The notes beneath the pieces are model-generated. The model was not told the DNA's origin and did no database searches. It was given only the letters and a program-made list of their open reading frames with translations. Below are positions 25,951 to 34,129 of a stretch of 63,027 bases of DNA, piece by piece. Made by a program: the position numbers and the translations under genes. The stretch is from Clostridia bacterium (GTDB taxonomy: Bacteria; Bacillota; Clostridia; Oscillospirales; CAG-272), in the NCBI GenBank assembly GCA_017937135.1, contig JAGBEE010000015.1:1-63027 (forward strand), in the 5' to 3' direction. Every line of letters starts with the position of its first letter. Position 1 is the first letter of the stretch.

Positions 25951-27795
25951 ATGAAAAGCTTTGTAAAGGAAAACAAAACCACCCTCATAAAGATTTTAAT
26001 ATCGGTTTTATTCATAATCGGGGCTGTGGTGGCAGATATATACAACGCACAGCTGTCGTTTGTACTTTATATTATTTCATACATATTAGTAGCCTATGAA
26101 ATAATTTTCAAGGCTATAAAGGAGCTATTCAAAAAGGCAGAGGTCAGTGAAAAAATGCTTATGACCATAGCATCCCTTGGCGCAATAATAACAGAGGCTT
26201 ATTTTGAGGCATCGCTTGTTATTATTCTATATTTAATAGGAGAGCTTATTGAGGATGTGGCTAAGGATGGCTCACGGAAATCTATTAAGAACCTACAAAG
26301 CATCCGTCCCGACAAGGCGCGCTTAAAGGGAAGCGAGGAGCTTGTAGATGCCGGCAAGGTAGGAATTGGCGACATTATTGAGGTTTATGCAGGAGAGAGA
26401 ATCCCACTTGACGGTATAGTTGTAGGTGGCGCAGGCTCGGTTGATACCTCTGTTATAACAGGTGAGAGCTTGCCTCTTGATGTAAGAAACGGTAGCGAGG
26501 TTTTTGCAGGCTGCCTTAATATTCAAAGCCCAATTTTAATTGAGGTGAAAAGAGAATTAAATAAGAGCGCAGCTCAAAGAATCATTGATATGTCAGAAAT
26601 GGCGCTTGAGAAAAAGACAAAGCGCGAGAGATTTATTAAAAAATTCGCTAAATTCTATACGCCAATAGTGATTTTGTGCGCTATTTTAGTTGCACTTATT
26701 CCATCGCTCTTAGGTGGAAATATAACTGAATGGGCATACAAGGCATTTGCAATGCTTGCAATTTCCTGTCCTTGTGCGCTTGTAATATCAGTTCCACTTG
26801 CGTATTTTTGTGCAGTTGGCCAAGCATCAAAAAATGGTATTTTAATAAAGGGCGCAGGAGTTTTGGAACAGCTGGATTCCCTAAATACCATAGCCTTTGA
26901 TAAAACAGGCACGCTGACAATATCAGACTTGCACGTAACAAAGCTTGAGGCAACGGGCGATTTTACAAAAATAAAGCTCCTTGAGCTTGTTTGTATAGCA
27001 GAATGTAAATCAAATCACCCAATAGCAGTAGCTGTAACTAAGGAAGCTGAGAGATTTAAGATTAACATTAAAGAGGGCACAAATTATCAGGAAAAGGCAG
27101 GAATGGGCGTTGAGTGCGACTCCGAATACGGACATATAAAGGCAGGAAGCAATATATTTGTTGGTGGTGTTAGTCAAAGCTCAGCGGGCTCGGTATTTGT
27201 AACTCTTGATGGAAAATATGTAGGCTACGTTGGCGTTGGCGACAACATAAAGCAAAACAGTAAAAAGGCATTTGACCAGCTAAGAAAATTAGACGTAGAA
27301 AAGCTTATTATTTTAAGTGGTGACAAAAAATCAAAGGTGGATGCAGTGGCGAGCGCACTCTTTGCAGATGGCGCGTACTCACAGCTTTTGCCCGAAAACA
27401 AGCTTGACGCTATCGAGGACATAATAAGTGGCAAGCCCGATGCCAAAATCGCATATTGTGGTGACGGTATAAACGACCTACCCTGCTTAGCAAGAGCAGA
27501 CGTTGGAATTTCAATGGGCACAGTTGGCTCTGATGCCGCTGTTGAAAAGAGCGACGTTGTAATTATGGACGACGATATAGAAAAGATTCCTCTTGCAATA
27601 AAAATTGCAAGAAGCGCAAAGAGAATTGCAACCTTTAATATAGTATTCTCAATTAGCTTAAAGGTTATCATACTTGCCCTTAGCGTATTGATAAATTTCA
27701 GTATGGTAGGTGCAGTGTTGGCAGACGTGGGAATTTTGTTAGTTGCTATATTAAATTCCCTACGCGCAGGCAGATTACCAAAAAATAAGAACTAA
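25951..27795 (+). CDS. Heavy-metal P1B-type ATPase (CadA/ZntA-like)
   Basis: This 614-residue export pump has the actuator motif TGES, the membrane metal site SCPCALVIS, the phosphorylation site DKTGTLT, the P1B-specific NHPIAVAV and the hinge GDGINDLPCL. CPC with the downstream membrane region points to Zn/Cd/Pb export. It has no N-terminal HMA domain or His-rich tail, only two predicted helices first. The hinge reads NDLPCL where NDAPAL is usual, a small oddity. It forms an operon with the ArsR gene. Confidence 0.92.
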   Translation: MKSFVKENKTTLIKILISVLFIIGAVVADIYNAQLSFVLYIISYILVAYEIIFKAIKELFKKAEVSEKMLMTIASLGAIITEAYFEASLVIILYLIGELIEDVAKDGSRKSIKNLQSIRPDKARLKGSEELVDAGKVGIGDIIEVYAGERIPLDGIVVGGAGSVDTSVITGESLPLDVRNGSEVFAGCLNIQSPILIEVKRELNKSAAQRIIDMSEMALEKKTKRERFIKKFAKFYTPIVILCAILVALIPSLLGGNITEWAYKAFAMLAISCPCALVISVPLAYFCAVGQASKNGILIKGAGVLEQLDSLNTIAFDKTGTLTISDLHVTKLEATGDFTKIKLLELVCIAECKSNHPIAVAVTKEAERFKINIKEGTNYQEKAGMGVECDSEYGHIKAGSNIFVGGVSQSSAGSVFVTLDGKYVGYVGVGDNIKQNSKKAFDQLRKLDVEKLIILSGDKKSKVDAVASALFADGAYSQLLPENKLDAIEDIISGKPDAKIAYCGDGINDLPCLARADVGISMGTVGSDAAVEKSDVVIMDDDIEKIPLAIKIARSAKRIATFNIVFSISLKVIILALSVLINFSMVGAVLADVGILLVAILNSLRAGRLPKNKN

Positions 27796-27800
27796 ATAAA

Positions 27801-27834
27801 ATGCATCCTTAAACGAAATGGCTTAAGGATGCAT
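27801..27834. terminator. Bidirectional terminator
   Basis: ATGCATCCTTAA at 27801-27812 pairs with TTAAGGATGCAT at 27823-27834. It has A- and T-rich flanks and sits between two converging genes. Confidence 0.85.
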
Positions 27835-27840
27835 TTTTAT

Positions 27841-28716
27841 TTAGCTTATCTTAATAGTATAGGAGCTTTTGTGAGTGTAGCCAGGGGCAAGATGCATCAT
27901 TTCCTTTTTGGTGCTTAAATCATCAACAACCCCCTCATCAGCAGGTATAGATGTCCAAGGCTCAATGCAAACATAAGGCGCATCAGTCCTTACAGCGTGC
28001 CAAAGTCCAACATACTTCATATCATCAAAATAAACGCTTATGCTGTTTTTACTTTTGCTTGATGTAAGGGTAATTTCCTTAGGAATGTTGTACAAGAAAA
28101 TTGCATCATCATCAAAAAGCTCGTGCTTTAAGTCAATGCGTCTTGTGCCTTCCTTTTTGTATAAATAGTCATTATGTGTGCAGAAGCAGGCAGGGGAGTA
28201 ATCAACTCTTAGTGCAACGGCTGTTTTGGGGAACATTAAATAATAATCCTCAAATTTACCGTCCTTGCCAAATGGAACGTTAAACGCAGGATGCGCGCCA
28301 AGAGCAAAAATAAGGTCCTTAGTATCCTCGTTTTTAACCTTGTATTCAATCTTAAGCTCGTTTTTAACAAGAGAGAAGGTAACGTCAAAAACAAAATCAA
28401 ATGGATAGCTTAGCTTAGTGGATTCATCGCTCACCATTCTAAGCGTTACAAAATCTGTGCCCTTTTGTGAGGGTGAAAAGGTGTATTTTCTTGCAATTCC
28501 GTGATTTGGCATTGAATATTCCTTGCCTAAATATGTATATTTCCCCTCATAAAGTCTGCCACAAATCGGGAACATTATAGGGGCGCGCCCACCCCAATAC
28601 TTTGGGTCGCCCTGCCATAAAAATTCGACATCATTTTTATTTTTAATCGACATTAGTTCAGCGCCAACATCGTTAATTTCTACCTTTAAAAATTCATTTT
28701 GGATACTGTAAAGCAT
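27841..28716 (-). CDS. Aldose 1-epimerase family protein (LacX-like)
   Basis: This 291-residue protein has the galactose-mutarotase fold. Motifs are FPICGRLYEGKYTY, the catalytic His region MPNHGIARKY, GAHPAFNVPF and CIEPWTSIP. The length and the NHGIAR motif fit the LacX-like branch, which has broader or unknown sugar specificity. A role in sugar anomer conversion is likely. It is monocistronic and convergent with the metal ATPase gene. Confidence 0.87.
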   Translation of the reverse strand: MLYSIQNEFLKVEINDVGAELMSIKNKNDVEFLWQGDPKYWGGRAPIMFPICGRLYEGKYTYLGKEYSMPNHGIARKYTFSPSQKGTDFVTLRMVSDESTKLSYPFDFVFDVTFSLVKNELKIEYKVKNEDTKDLIFALGAHPAFNVPFGKDGKFEDYYLMFPKTAVALRVDYSPACFCTHNDYLYKKEGTRRIDLKHELFDDDAIFLYNIPKEITLTSSKSKNSISVYFDDMKYVGLWHAVRTDAPYVCIEPWTSIPADEGVVDDLSTKKEMMHLAPGYTHKSSYTIKIS

Positions 28717-28773
28717 AAAATACCTCGTTATTGTTTTTTACCATTTTACCACAAATTAAAGACTTTTTCAAGG

Positions 28774-28802
28774 TTGAAAAAAGCATATAACTATGATAAA
28801 AT
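28774..28802 (+). promoter_or_regulatory. Promoter for the radical SAM gene
   Basis: TTGAAA at 28774-28779 and TAAAAT at 28797-28802 have a 17-base spacer. Confidence 0.6.
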
Positions 28803-28830
28803 AAATTAAAGACTAAAAACGAGGTATAAT

Positions 28831-29784
28831 ATGGCAAATATCGCTTTACTAAATAGATGCAATTTAAAATGTCCCTATTGCTTTGCCAGTAGCTACACAG
28901 GCTCTGAGGGGGAGGATATAAGCGAGGAGGCTTTTGAGAAGGCACTCGCCTTTGTCGCAAACGACAGAGAGGTCGGCTTAATTGGTGGTGAGCCATTTTT
29001 GCATAAGAAAATAAATGATTTCTTAGAGGAGCTTAAATTTGACGCGCGCTTTTTCAGAGTGACGATTTATACAAACGGGATTTTTATCGAAAATTCAATA
29101 GGACTTTTAACAGACAGAAAATTTAATTTGCTTATAAACGTCAACTCAAGACGCGATATAGGAGAAAAATACTTTGAGAAATTAAAGAATAATATTGGTG
29201 CGCTGCTTTACGTGATGCCAAAGGACAGAATAACGCTGGGCATAAACGTGTATGAAGAAAATCAGGACTTTAGTGATTTTTTAGAGGTTGTTAATGAGTA
29301 TGGATTTAAGAAAATAAGGGTTAGCTTAGTAATTCCACACGATAAAAGCGAGGGCGCAATGGCGTATTTTGCAAGAATGAAGGGTACGCTTTTGTCACTT
29401 TATCAGGAATTAAAGACACTTGGCGTTAGTCCCTGCTACGACTGCAACGTAATACCCGAGTGCGTATTTACAAAGGAGGAAAGAGAGCTTTTGCAAACGC
29501 TCAGCTTTGAAAGTGAGTATGAGAGGGAAATTTTCTTGGGCAAGCGCCCGGTTTGCTCACCTATTGTCGATATTTATCCCGATTTAACAGCAACAAGATG
29601 CTTCGGAATGTACGATAGCGAGAGGGTGAAAATAACCGACTTTAAAAATATAGACGATTTGAAAAATTATTTCTTTATGAAAATAGACTCAAAATTAGTA
29701 CATAATCTATCAAAGCCCGAATGTCAGTCGTGCTACAAATATAACACCTTTGGATGCTTCGGAGGCTGTCTTTGCTATAAATAA
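28831..29784 (+). CDS. Radical SAM protein with C-terminal Cys cluster
   Basis: This 317-residue protein starts almost at once with CNLKCPYC, the CxxxCxxC site for the SAM-bound [4Fe-4S] cluster, and GGEPFLH follows. Later Cys residues (PCYDCNVIPEC, RPVCSP, RCFGM, and CQSCYKYNTFGCFGGC near the end) suggest one or two auxiliary clusters of SPASM/twitch type. Such enzymes often modify peptides or mature other proteins. No precursor peptide gene is evident beside it, so the substrate is unknown. A stretch of repeated nnr sequence follows. Confidence 0.85.
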   Translation: MANIALLNRCNLKCPYCFASSYTGSEGEDISEEAFEKALAFVANDREVGLIGGEPFLHKKINDFLEELKFDARFFRVTIYTNGIFIENSIGLLTDRKFNLLINVNSRRDIGEKYFEKLKNNIGALLYVMPKDRITLGINVYEENQDFSDFLEVVNEYGFKKIRVSLVIPHDKSEGAMAYFARMKGTLLSLYQELKTLGVSPCYDCNVIPECVFTKEERELLQTLSFESEYEREIFLGKRPVCSPIVDIYPDLTATRCFGMYDSERVKITDFKNIDDLKNYFFMKIDSKLVHNLSKPECQSCYKYNTFGCFGGCLCYK

Positions 29785-29822
29785 TTAAGAAAGTGCTTGA
29801 AAAATAAACGCTCTAAAAATTA

Positions 29823-29953
29823 CCCCTTCCCCGCTGGGGAAGGCTATAGGAGAGAATATGAAAGAAGTAGTAAGTCTTGAAAATATGAAAAAAAGCGACG
29901 AATATACCTGTAATAACCTAATTCCCTCACGGGAGCTTATGTATAGGGCGGCG
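29823..29953 (+). repeat. 131-bp direct repeat, copy A
   Basis: This block is the same as 30432-30562 except for one base (C at 29876 where copy B has T). It comprises the CCTTCCCC...GGGGAAGG palindrome, the ribosome-binding site and the first 32 codons of nnr. The near-identity shows a recent duplication linked to the inserted DUF559 element. Confidence 0.92.
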
Positions 29954-30019
29954 AAAAGCCTTCCCCAGCGGGGAAGGGGGACCGCAAGGGCGGTGGATGA
30001 GGAGGTCATTAACGAATAG
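29858..30019 (+). pseudogene. Truncated duplicate of the nnr 5' end
   Basis: The frame opens with the duplicated start of nnr (MKEVVSLENMKKSDEY...). After residue 32 (MYRAA) it runs into the left inverted end of the DUF559 element and stops after 21 further codons, giving 53 residues. Its ribosome-binding site is intact, so the fragment may be translated, but no epimerase domain remains. Confidence 0.8.
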
Positions 30020-30454
30020 ACTATGATATACAAATATGACAAAAATCTAATTTCATACGCCAAAGGCTTACGGAAAAATATGACACCTGAGGAAAAACAT
30101 TTATGGTATGATTTTTTAAAAAAGTTGCCAATTACGGTAAATAGGCAAAAAAATATAGGCGCATTTATAGTTGATTTTTTCATTGCAAGCAAACGAATTG
30201 TTATTGAGCTTGATGGAATACAGCATACTATGCCAGAGAATAAATTAAATGATGCAAATAGAGATGACGAACTAATGCGCCTTGGTATTTCAGTGCTAAG
30301 GTATTCTAACTTTGACATTAATAAAAATTTCAACTCGGTTTGCAACGACATTTTAAACCACTTGGGGTTAGGGTGGGAAGAGTTAAAACAAAAAATATAA
30401 AATGCTCTCCTCATCCACCACTAACGTGGTCCCCCTTCCCCGCTGGGGAAGGCT
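29957..30454. mobile_element. DUF559 endonuclease element with 54-bp inverted ends
   Basis: The left end (29957-30010) and the inverted right end (30401-30454) match in 46 of 54 positions by my count. Each end has the palindrome CCTTCCCCAGCGGGGAAGG, then a small hairpin, then GGATGAGGAG. The small hairpin is ACCGC/GCGGT on the left and ACCAC/GTGGT on the right. The base pair changes together (G-C to A-T) and the loop differs. Between the ends is a single gene, the DUF559 endonuclease. No transposase is present. The element interrupts a 131-bp duplicated target. Confidence 0.75.
30023..30400 (+). CDS. DUF559 (Vsr-like) endonuclease-fold protein
   Basis: This 125-residue protein has ARGL-type LRKNMTPEEKHLWYDFLKK at the start, then IGAFIVDFFIASKRIVIELDG, which holds the Asp and Glu of the PD-(D/E)xK-like core, and IQH. 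It ends with the late RLGISVLRYSNFDI motif. Length and motifs are those of complete DUF559 proteins, which share the fold of very-short-patch repair endonucleases. No DNA-binding domain is added. The gene fills the space between two inverted hairpin ends, which suggests it nicks or cuts at such hairpins. That is an inference. Confidence 0.85.
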   Translation: MIYKYDKNLISYAKGLRKNMTPEEKHLWYDFLKKLPITVNRQKNIGAFIVDFFIASKRIVIELDGIQHTMPENKLNDANRDDELMRLGISVLRYSNFDINKNFNSVCNDILNHLGLGWEELKQKI

Positions 30455-30562
30455 ATAGGAGAGAATATGAAAGAAGTAGTAAGTTTTGAAAATATGAAAA
30501 AAAGCGACGAATATACCTGTAATAACCTAATTCCCTCACGGGAGCTTATGTATAGGGCGGCG
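30432..30562 (+). repeat. 131-bp direct repeat, copy B
   Basis: This is the second copy of 29823-29953, continuous with the intact nnr gene. Its first 23 bases also form the outer part of the right inverted end of the DUF559 element, so the element end and the duplicated target share the palindrome. Confidence 0.92.
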
Positions 30563-31957
30563 CTTGGAATATATAAAAATGTAAGCTGGCATGGCAAAAT
30601 TGCAATAGTATGTGGTAGTGGAAATAACGCAGCAGATGGCTATGCTTTAGCATCTATTCTTAACAAAAACGGCTATGACGTGTCGATAATTTTGCTTTTT
30701 GATAAGCTTTCTAACGATGGAAAATACTATTTCGACATATGCAAGGAGCAGGGTGTCAGCTATTTAAGCTACAGGGAAGGCGCGCTTAATAATTACGATA
30801 TAATAGTTGACTGTATTTTTGGCATTGGCTTTAAGGGTCAAATAGATGGAATAGCTAAGGCTTGCATAGAGGAAATAAATAGCACAAGGGCATATATCGT
30901 ATGCGCTGATATAAATAGTGGACTTTTAGCAAATAGTGGTATTTGCGACTTATGTGTTATAAGTGACCTGACCGTTTCTATCGGCTCATATAAGTCAGGA
31001 CACATTTTGGGCATGGCTAAGGACAAAATAAAGAGCCTTGTAAACTGTGATATTGGTATAAAATTATTAGACAAGCCATTTATGCTTATAGAGCAAAGCG
31101 ATGTAAAGGAGGCTTTGCCTAAAAGAGAACATTTTTCGCATAAGGGCACGTATGGCTATGTTACATTAATTGGTGGCAGCTATGAATATAGTGGAGCATT
31201 AAAGCTTGCAAATCTTTCCGCCTCTGCGGTAAGAAGTGGGGCGGGAGTAGTGCGCTTGGCAACTCCCAAAAGCATCGGATACGCTGTAATGCCATATATC
31301 TTAGAGAGCACGCTTTATCCACTTAGCGAAGCAGACGGAGCTATAAAATTTGACGAAAACGAGATACAGGGTGCTATAAATTCCACAAAATCGGTTGGAA
31401 TTGGAATGGGCATGGGTCAAAGAGGCGATAATGAGGAGGTTATTACCTATCTTTTGAAAAATTACTCGGGTACACTTGTAATAGATGCCGATGGCTTAAA
31501 TACGCTATCTAAGATGGAGCTTTCGCTTTTAAATGATGCTAAATGTAAGGTTGTTTTAACACCACACCTAAAGGAATTTGAAAGGCTAAGCGGCATACCT
31601 GTTGACGAGATACTACATGACCCTATTTACTATGCAAAGGACTTTGCAAAAAAATATGGAGTAATCTTGCTTTTAAAGGGTACATCAACTATAATTACAG
31701 ACGGAGAAGATGTAAGAATTACAAACACAGGGTGCCAAGGAATGGCAAGTGGTGGCTCTGGAGATGTGCTCCTTGGAATTATAAGTGCACTATGCGCTCA
31801 AATGCAGGGCAGGGAGCTTGAGGCAGTATGGGCGAGCGCCTACATTAACGGTAGAGCCGGTGAGATTGCCTCCCGTCAATTGTGCGATATATCAATGTCG
31901 GCAGGGGACACAGCGATGTGTGTTGCATTGTCTATTAAGGAAATAGTAGAGAGCTAA
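30467..31957 (+). CDS. nnr: Bifunctional NAD(P)H-hydrate repair enzyme (epimerase and dehydratase)
   Basis: This 496-residue cytoplasmic enzyme repairs hydrated NADH and NADPH. Residues 1-205 are the epimerase domain (CGSGNNAADGYALA, DCIFGIGFKGQI, CADINSGLLANSG). Residues 220-496 are the ADP-dependent dehydratase domain (GTYGYVTLIGGSYEYSGA, VIDADGLN, TPHLKEF and GGSGDVLLG with the catalytic Asp). The ATG has TAGGAGAG six bases before it. The 5' end was duplicated by insertion of the DUF559 element, but this copy is complete. A terminator follows. Confidence 0.93.
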   Translation: MKEVVSFENMKKSDEYTCNNLIPSRELMYRAALGIYKNVSWHGKIAIVCGSGNNAADGYALASILNKNGYDVSIILLFDKLSNDGKYYFDICKEQGVSYLSYREGALNNYDIIVDCIFGIGFKGQIDGIAKACIEEINSTRAYIVCADINSGLLANSGICDLCVISDLTVSIGSYKSGHILGMAKDKIKSLVNCDIGIKLLDKPFMLIEQSDVKEALPKREHFSHKGTYGYVTLIGGSYEYSGALKLANLSASAVRSGAGVVRLATPKSIGYAVMPYILESTLYPLSEADGAIKFDENEIQGAINSTKSVGIGMGMGQRGDNEEVITYLLKNYSGTLVIDADGLNTLSKMELSLLNDAKCKVVLTPHLKEFERLSGIPVDEILHDPIYYAKDFAKKYGVILLLKGTSTIITDGEDVRITNTGCQGMASGGSGDVLLGIISALCAQMQGRELEAVWASAYINGRAGEIASRQLCDISMSAGDTAMCVALSIKEIVES

Positions 31958-31971
31958 TTAAACGTAATATG

Positions 31972-32009
31972 AAAAAGGAACAGAGCTTAAAGTCAGCTCT
32001 GTTCCTTTT
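31972..32009 (+). terminator. Terminator after nnr
   Basis: AAAAGGAACAGAGC pairs with GCTCTGTTCCTTTT across a short loop. Tails are A/T-rich on both sides, so it may serve both converging genes. Confidence 0.85.
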
Positions 32010-32017
32010 GTATTTTG

Positions 32018-32977
32018 CTAATTATCTAATACCTCAAAAATTTCTTCCCATATTAAGGGGTCCTGCTCGGTCATTTTATCCCAGTCAAACTTAGCAACAA
32101 AATCCTCTTGCGCTTCCTTCGTGTTCAAAAGTCCCTTCTTTAAAAGCCTTTGTCGTTCGCTGAAATATTGATTTTTATACTTACACGCTTCTTCTGTATA
32201 GTTAGGATTATGCCCCTTTTTATCAACCGTTAAAAGTCGTATATTTTTCTTGCCGTCAAGTGTGTCCAAGAGCCTTTTAAAATGGTGCTTATAGCTTACG
32301 GTTTTGTCGTCCTTAGAATGAATAATAAGAGCCTTGACATCTGTGTTTGCAAGAGTACTTTCGGCACAAAAATCAACATAGCTTGGATTGCTTTTTTTCT
32401 CGCATTCATATATGCGCCCTCTAAATAAGCGCTTAAAGCCACTAAAGCTCTGATTTATGATAGCGCGCACCGAAATAAAGCCACTAAGTGCCACCACGTG
32501 TTTGATTTTCGGGTGCAGAGCTGATATATTCATAGTGGAATATCCACCCCAGCTATGCCCCATAACCGATATTTCATAGTCCTTTAGCTCGCTAAGCTTT
32601 TCAAGTGCGCTAAGGCAGTTGTCAAGGTCGTGTAGTGACTGTGCAAAGCCATTTGTAAAATCACCACCCGACTCCATACAGCCGGTATGGTCGTAGGAGT
32701 AAACCAAATATCCGTGTCTTGCAAGCATTTCAATTTCCTTCATATAGCCCATATGTCCTGACCACATTCCGTGGTCGAATACTATTAGCCTGTTTGGCTT
32801 AAAGCTATTGTAGTAGTAGAAGTAGCCCTGCATTTTATGCCCCAAGGATGAATTAAAGGAAAATGGTTTTACATTCAGACCTTCAAAATCCTTGCCCGAA
32901 AAATAAAATACATAGTCTTTTTTGTCAGCTCTTGTATAGACAATACTCTTAAATTTATTTTCAACCCATTTAAACAT
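32018..32977 (-). CDS. Alpha/beta hydrolase
   Basis: This 319-residue protein has the oxyanion region FDHGMWSGH, the nucleophile elbow GHSWGG, the acid in HSKDDKTVSY and the catalytic His in KKGHNPNY. There is no signal peptide. The fold is like that of serine esterases/peptidases of the Hydrolase_4 type, and the substrate is unknown. It ends 11 bases before the next minus-strand gene start and is probably co-transcribed with it. Confidence 0.85.
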   Translation of the reverse strand: MFKWVENKFKSIVYTRADKKDYVFYFSGKDFEGLNVKPFSFNSSLGHKMQGYFYYYNSFKPNRLIVFDHGMWSGHMGYMKEIEMLARHGYLVYSYDHTGCMESGGDFTNGFAQSLHDLDNCLSALEKLSELKDYEISVMGHSWGGYSTMNISALHPKIKHVVALSGFISVRAIINQSFSGFKRLFRGRIYECEKKSNPSYVDFCAESTLANTDVKALIIHSKDDKTVSYKHHFKRLLDTLDGKKNIRLLTVDKKGHNPNYTEEACKYKNQYFSERQRLLKKGLLNTKEAQEDFVAKFDWDKMTEQDPLIWEEIFEVLDN

Positions 32978-32988
32978 GCTTTTCCTCG

Positions 32989-33990
32989 TTAACCAAATAT
33001 TTCACTATCAAGAACATAGCCACCGTCAACCTTTTTGATTCCGTAGCCGGTTTTCTTTATAAGCTCAAAAAGCTTATCTCCGTCAACGCCAACGAGGTCG
33101 CCAACAGAATCGATAAAGTATTCGGCGCTTGGATGGAAATTAGTCGTTGTAACGTAAATTCCTCGCGTTGCGTTTTGTGCGTTCATAGCTCCGTAAAACT
33201 CGCGCACCTCTTTTTCAGTAACGTGAGCCCTATCGCGACATTTTGTTTGAACAACAATTTTTTCAACAAAGCCGAGATAATCTACTATTTCAAGCGCAAC
33301 GTCAATTCCTCCGTCGTCGCTACCTCCTGTTATATCACAGTAAACAACCATTTGTCTTGCCATGGTGTAGTACTTTTCTAAAAGGTTAGCAACAAAGCTC
33401 TCGAAATTCTTGCCACCTAAGGACCACAAAAGCTTATATAGCTTTGGCTTGAACTCTTTTTCGGGCAGAGGAGTATCGATAAAGCACGTTTTTTGAGCTT
33501 TGGCAATTTTATATCTTCCGTTTGTAAATTCAATTTCACCACTGGAAACGAGATCTAAAAGAACATTACCTGCAATTGAACGCAAGGAATAGTCGTCTCT
33601 TGTTGATGCAGTTGCATCCGTGCCGAAAAAGCCCTCAAGCAAGGAGAATATTTCATCCTTTGTGTATGCGCCACATTCAAGCAGCTTCTTGATTTGCAGC
33701 TGACACATATCCTCTTTAACTATTATAAATTCCTCCTTTGCCAAATAGTAGTATTCACCATCACGCTTTATATCCTTTTTGTTAGTCAAATCATTAAGCG
33801 CTGTGCTTATGTAGCTACGCAAAAGAGACTGCTTGCTTTTGGGAGAGGTATCGACAGCCTCCTTGGGACTAAGACCGTAAACCTTGAGCGCACCATCAAC
33901 AATTTCTCCTCTTGTTGCCCTATCAACGCTTGCCAAAAATTCAACGATTGAGGCGGTAGTTTTTTTCTTAATTTTATTTGTAATTTTCAT
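32989..33990 (-). CDS. Mrr-like restriction endonuclease-fold protein
   Basis: In this 333-residue protein residues 1-190 look like two winged-helix modules (SIVEFLASVDRATRGEIVDG, and LRSIAGNVLLDLV with IEFTNGRY). Residues 195-320 are an Mrr-type PD-(D/E)xK nuclease: FESFVANLLEKY, then the metal Asp in SDDGGIDVALE and the Gln/Lys pair in VVQTKCRD. Solitary Mrr-type enzymes often cut modified foreign DNA (type IV restriction). No methyltransferase gene is nearby, consistent with that role. It is followed directly by an alpha/beta hydrolase gene. Confidence 0.82.
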   Translation of the reverse strand: MKITNKIKKKTTASIVEFLASVDRATRGEIVDGALKVYGLSPKEAVDTSPKSKQSLLRSYISTALNDLTNKKDIKRDGEYYYLAKEEFIIVKEDMCQLQIKKLLECGAYTKDEIFSLLEGFFGTDATASTRDDYSLRSIAGNVLLDLVSSGEIEFTNGRYKIAKAQKTCFIDTPLPEKEFKPKLYKLLWSLGGKNFESFVANLLEKYYTMARQMVVYCDITGGSDDGGIDVALEIVDYLGFVEKIVVQTKCRDRAHVTEKEVREFYGAMNAQNATRGIYVTTTNFHPSAEYFIDSVGDLVGVDGDKLFELIKKTGYGIKKVDGGYVLDSEIFG

Positions 33991-34068
33991 GATGTTACCT
34001 CACAAAATCATACTTCTATTATTATTTTATCACAAATATGCTTTCAGTGCAAGTAAGATAAATAAGTA

Positions 34069-34097
34069 TTGACTTTTTTTCTTTTGTACGATATTAT
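34069..34097 (+). promoter_or_regulatory. Promoter for the 34130 gene
   Basis: TTGACT at 34069-34074 and TATTAT at 34092-34097 have a 17-base spacer. Confidence 0.6.
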
Positions 34098-34129
34098 AAT
34101 TATAGAGAAAAGCATTTAAAGGAGGACAT

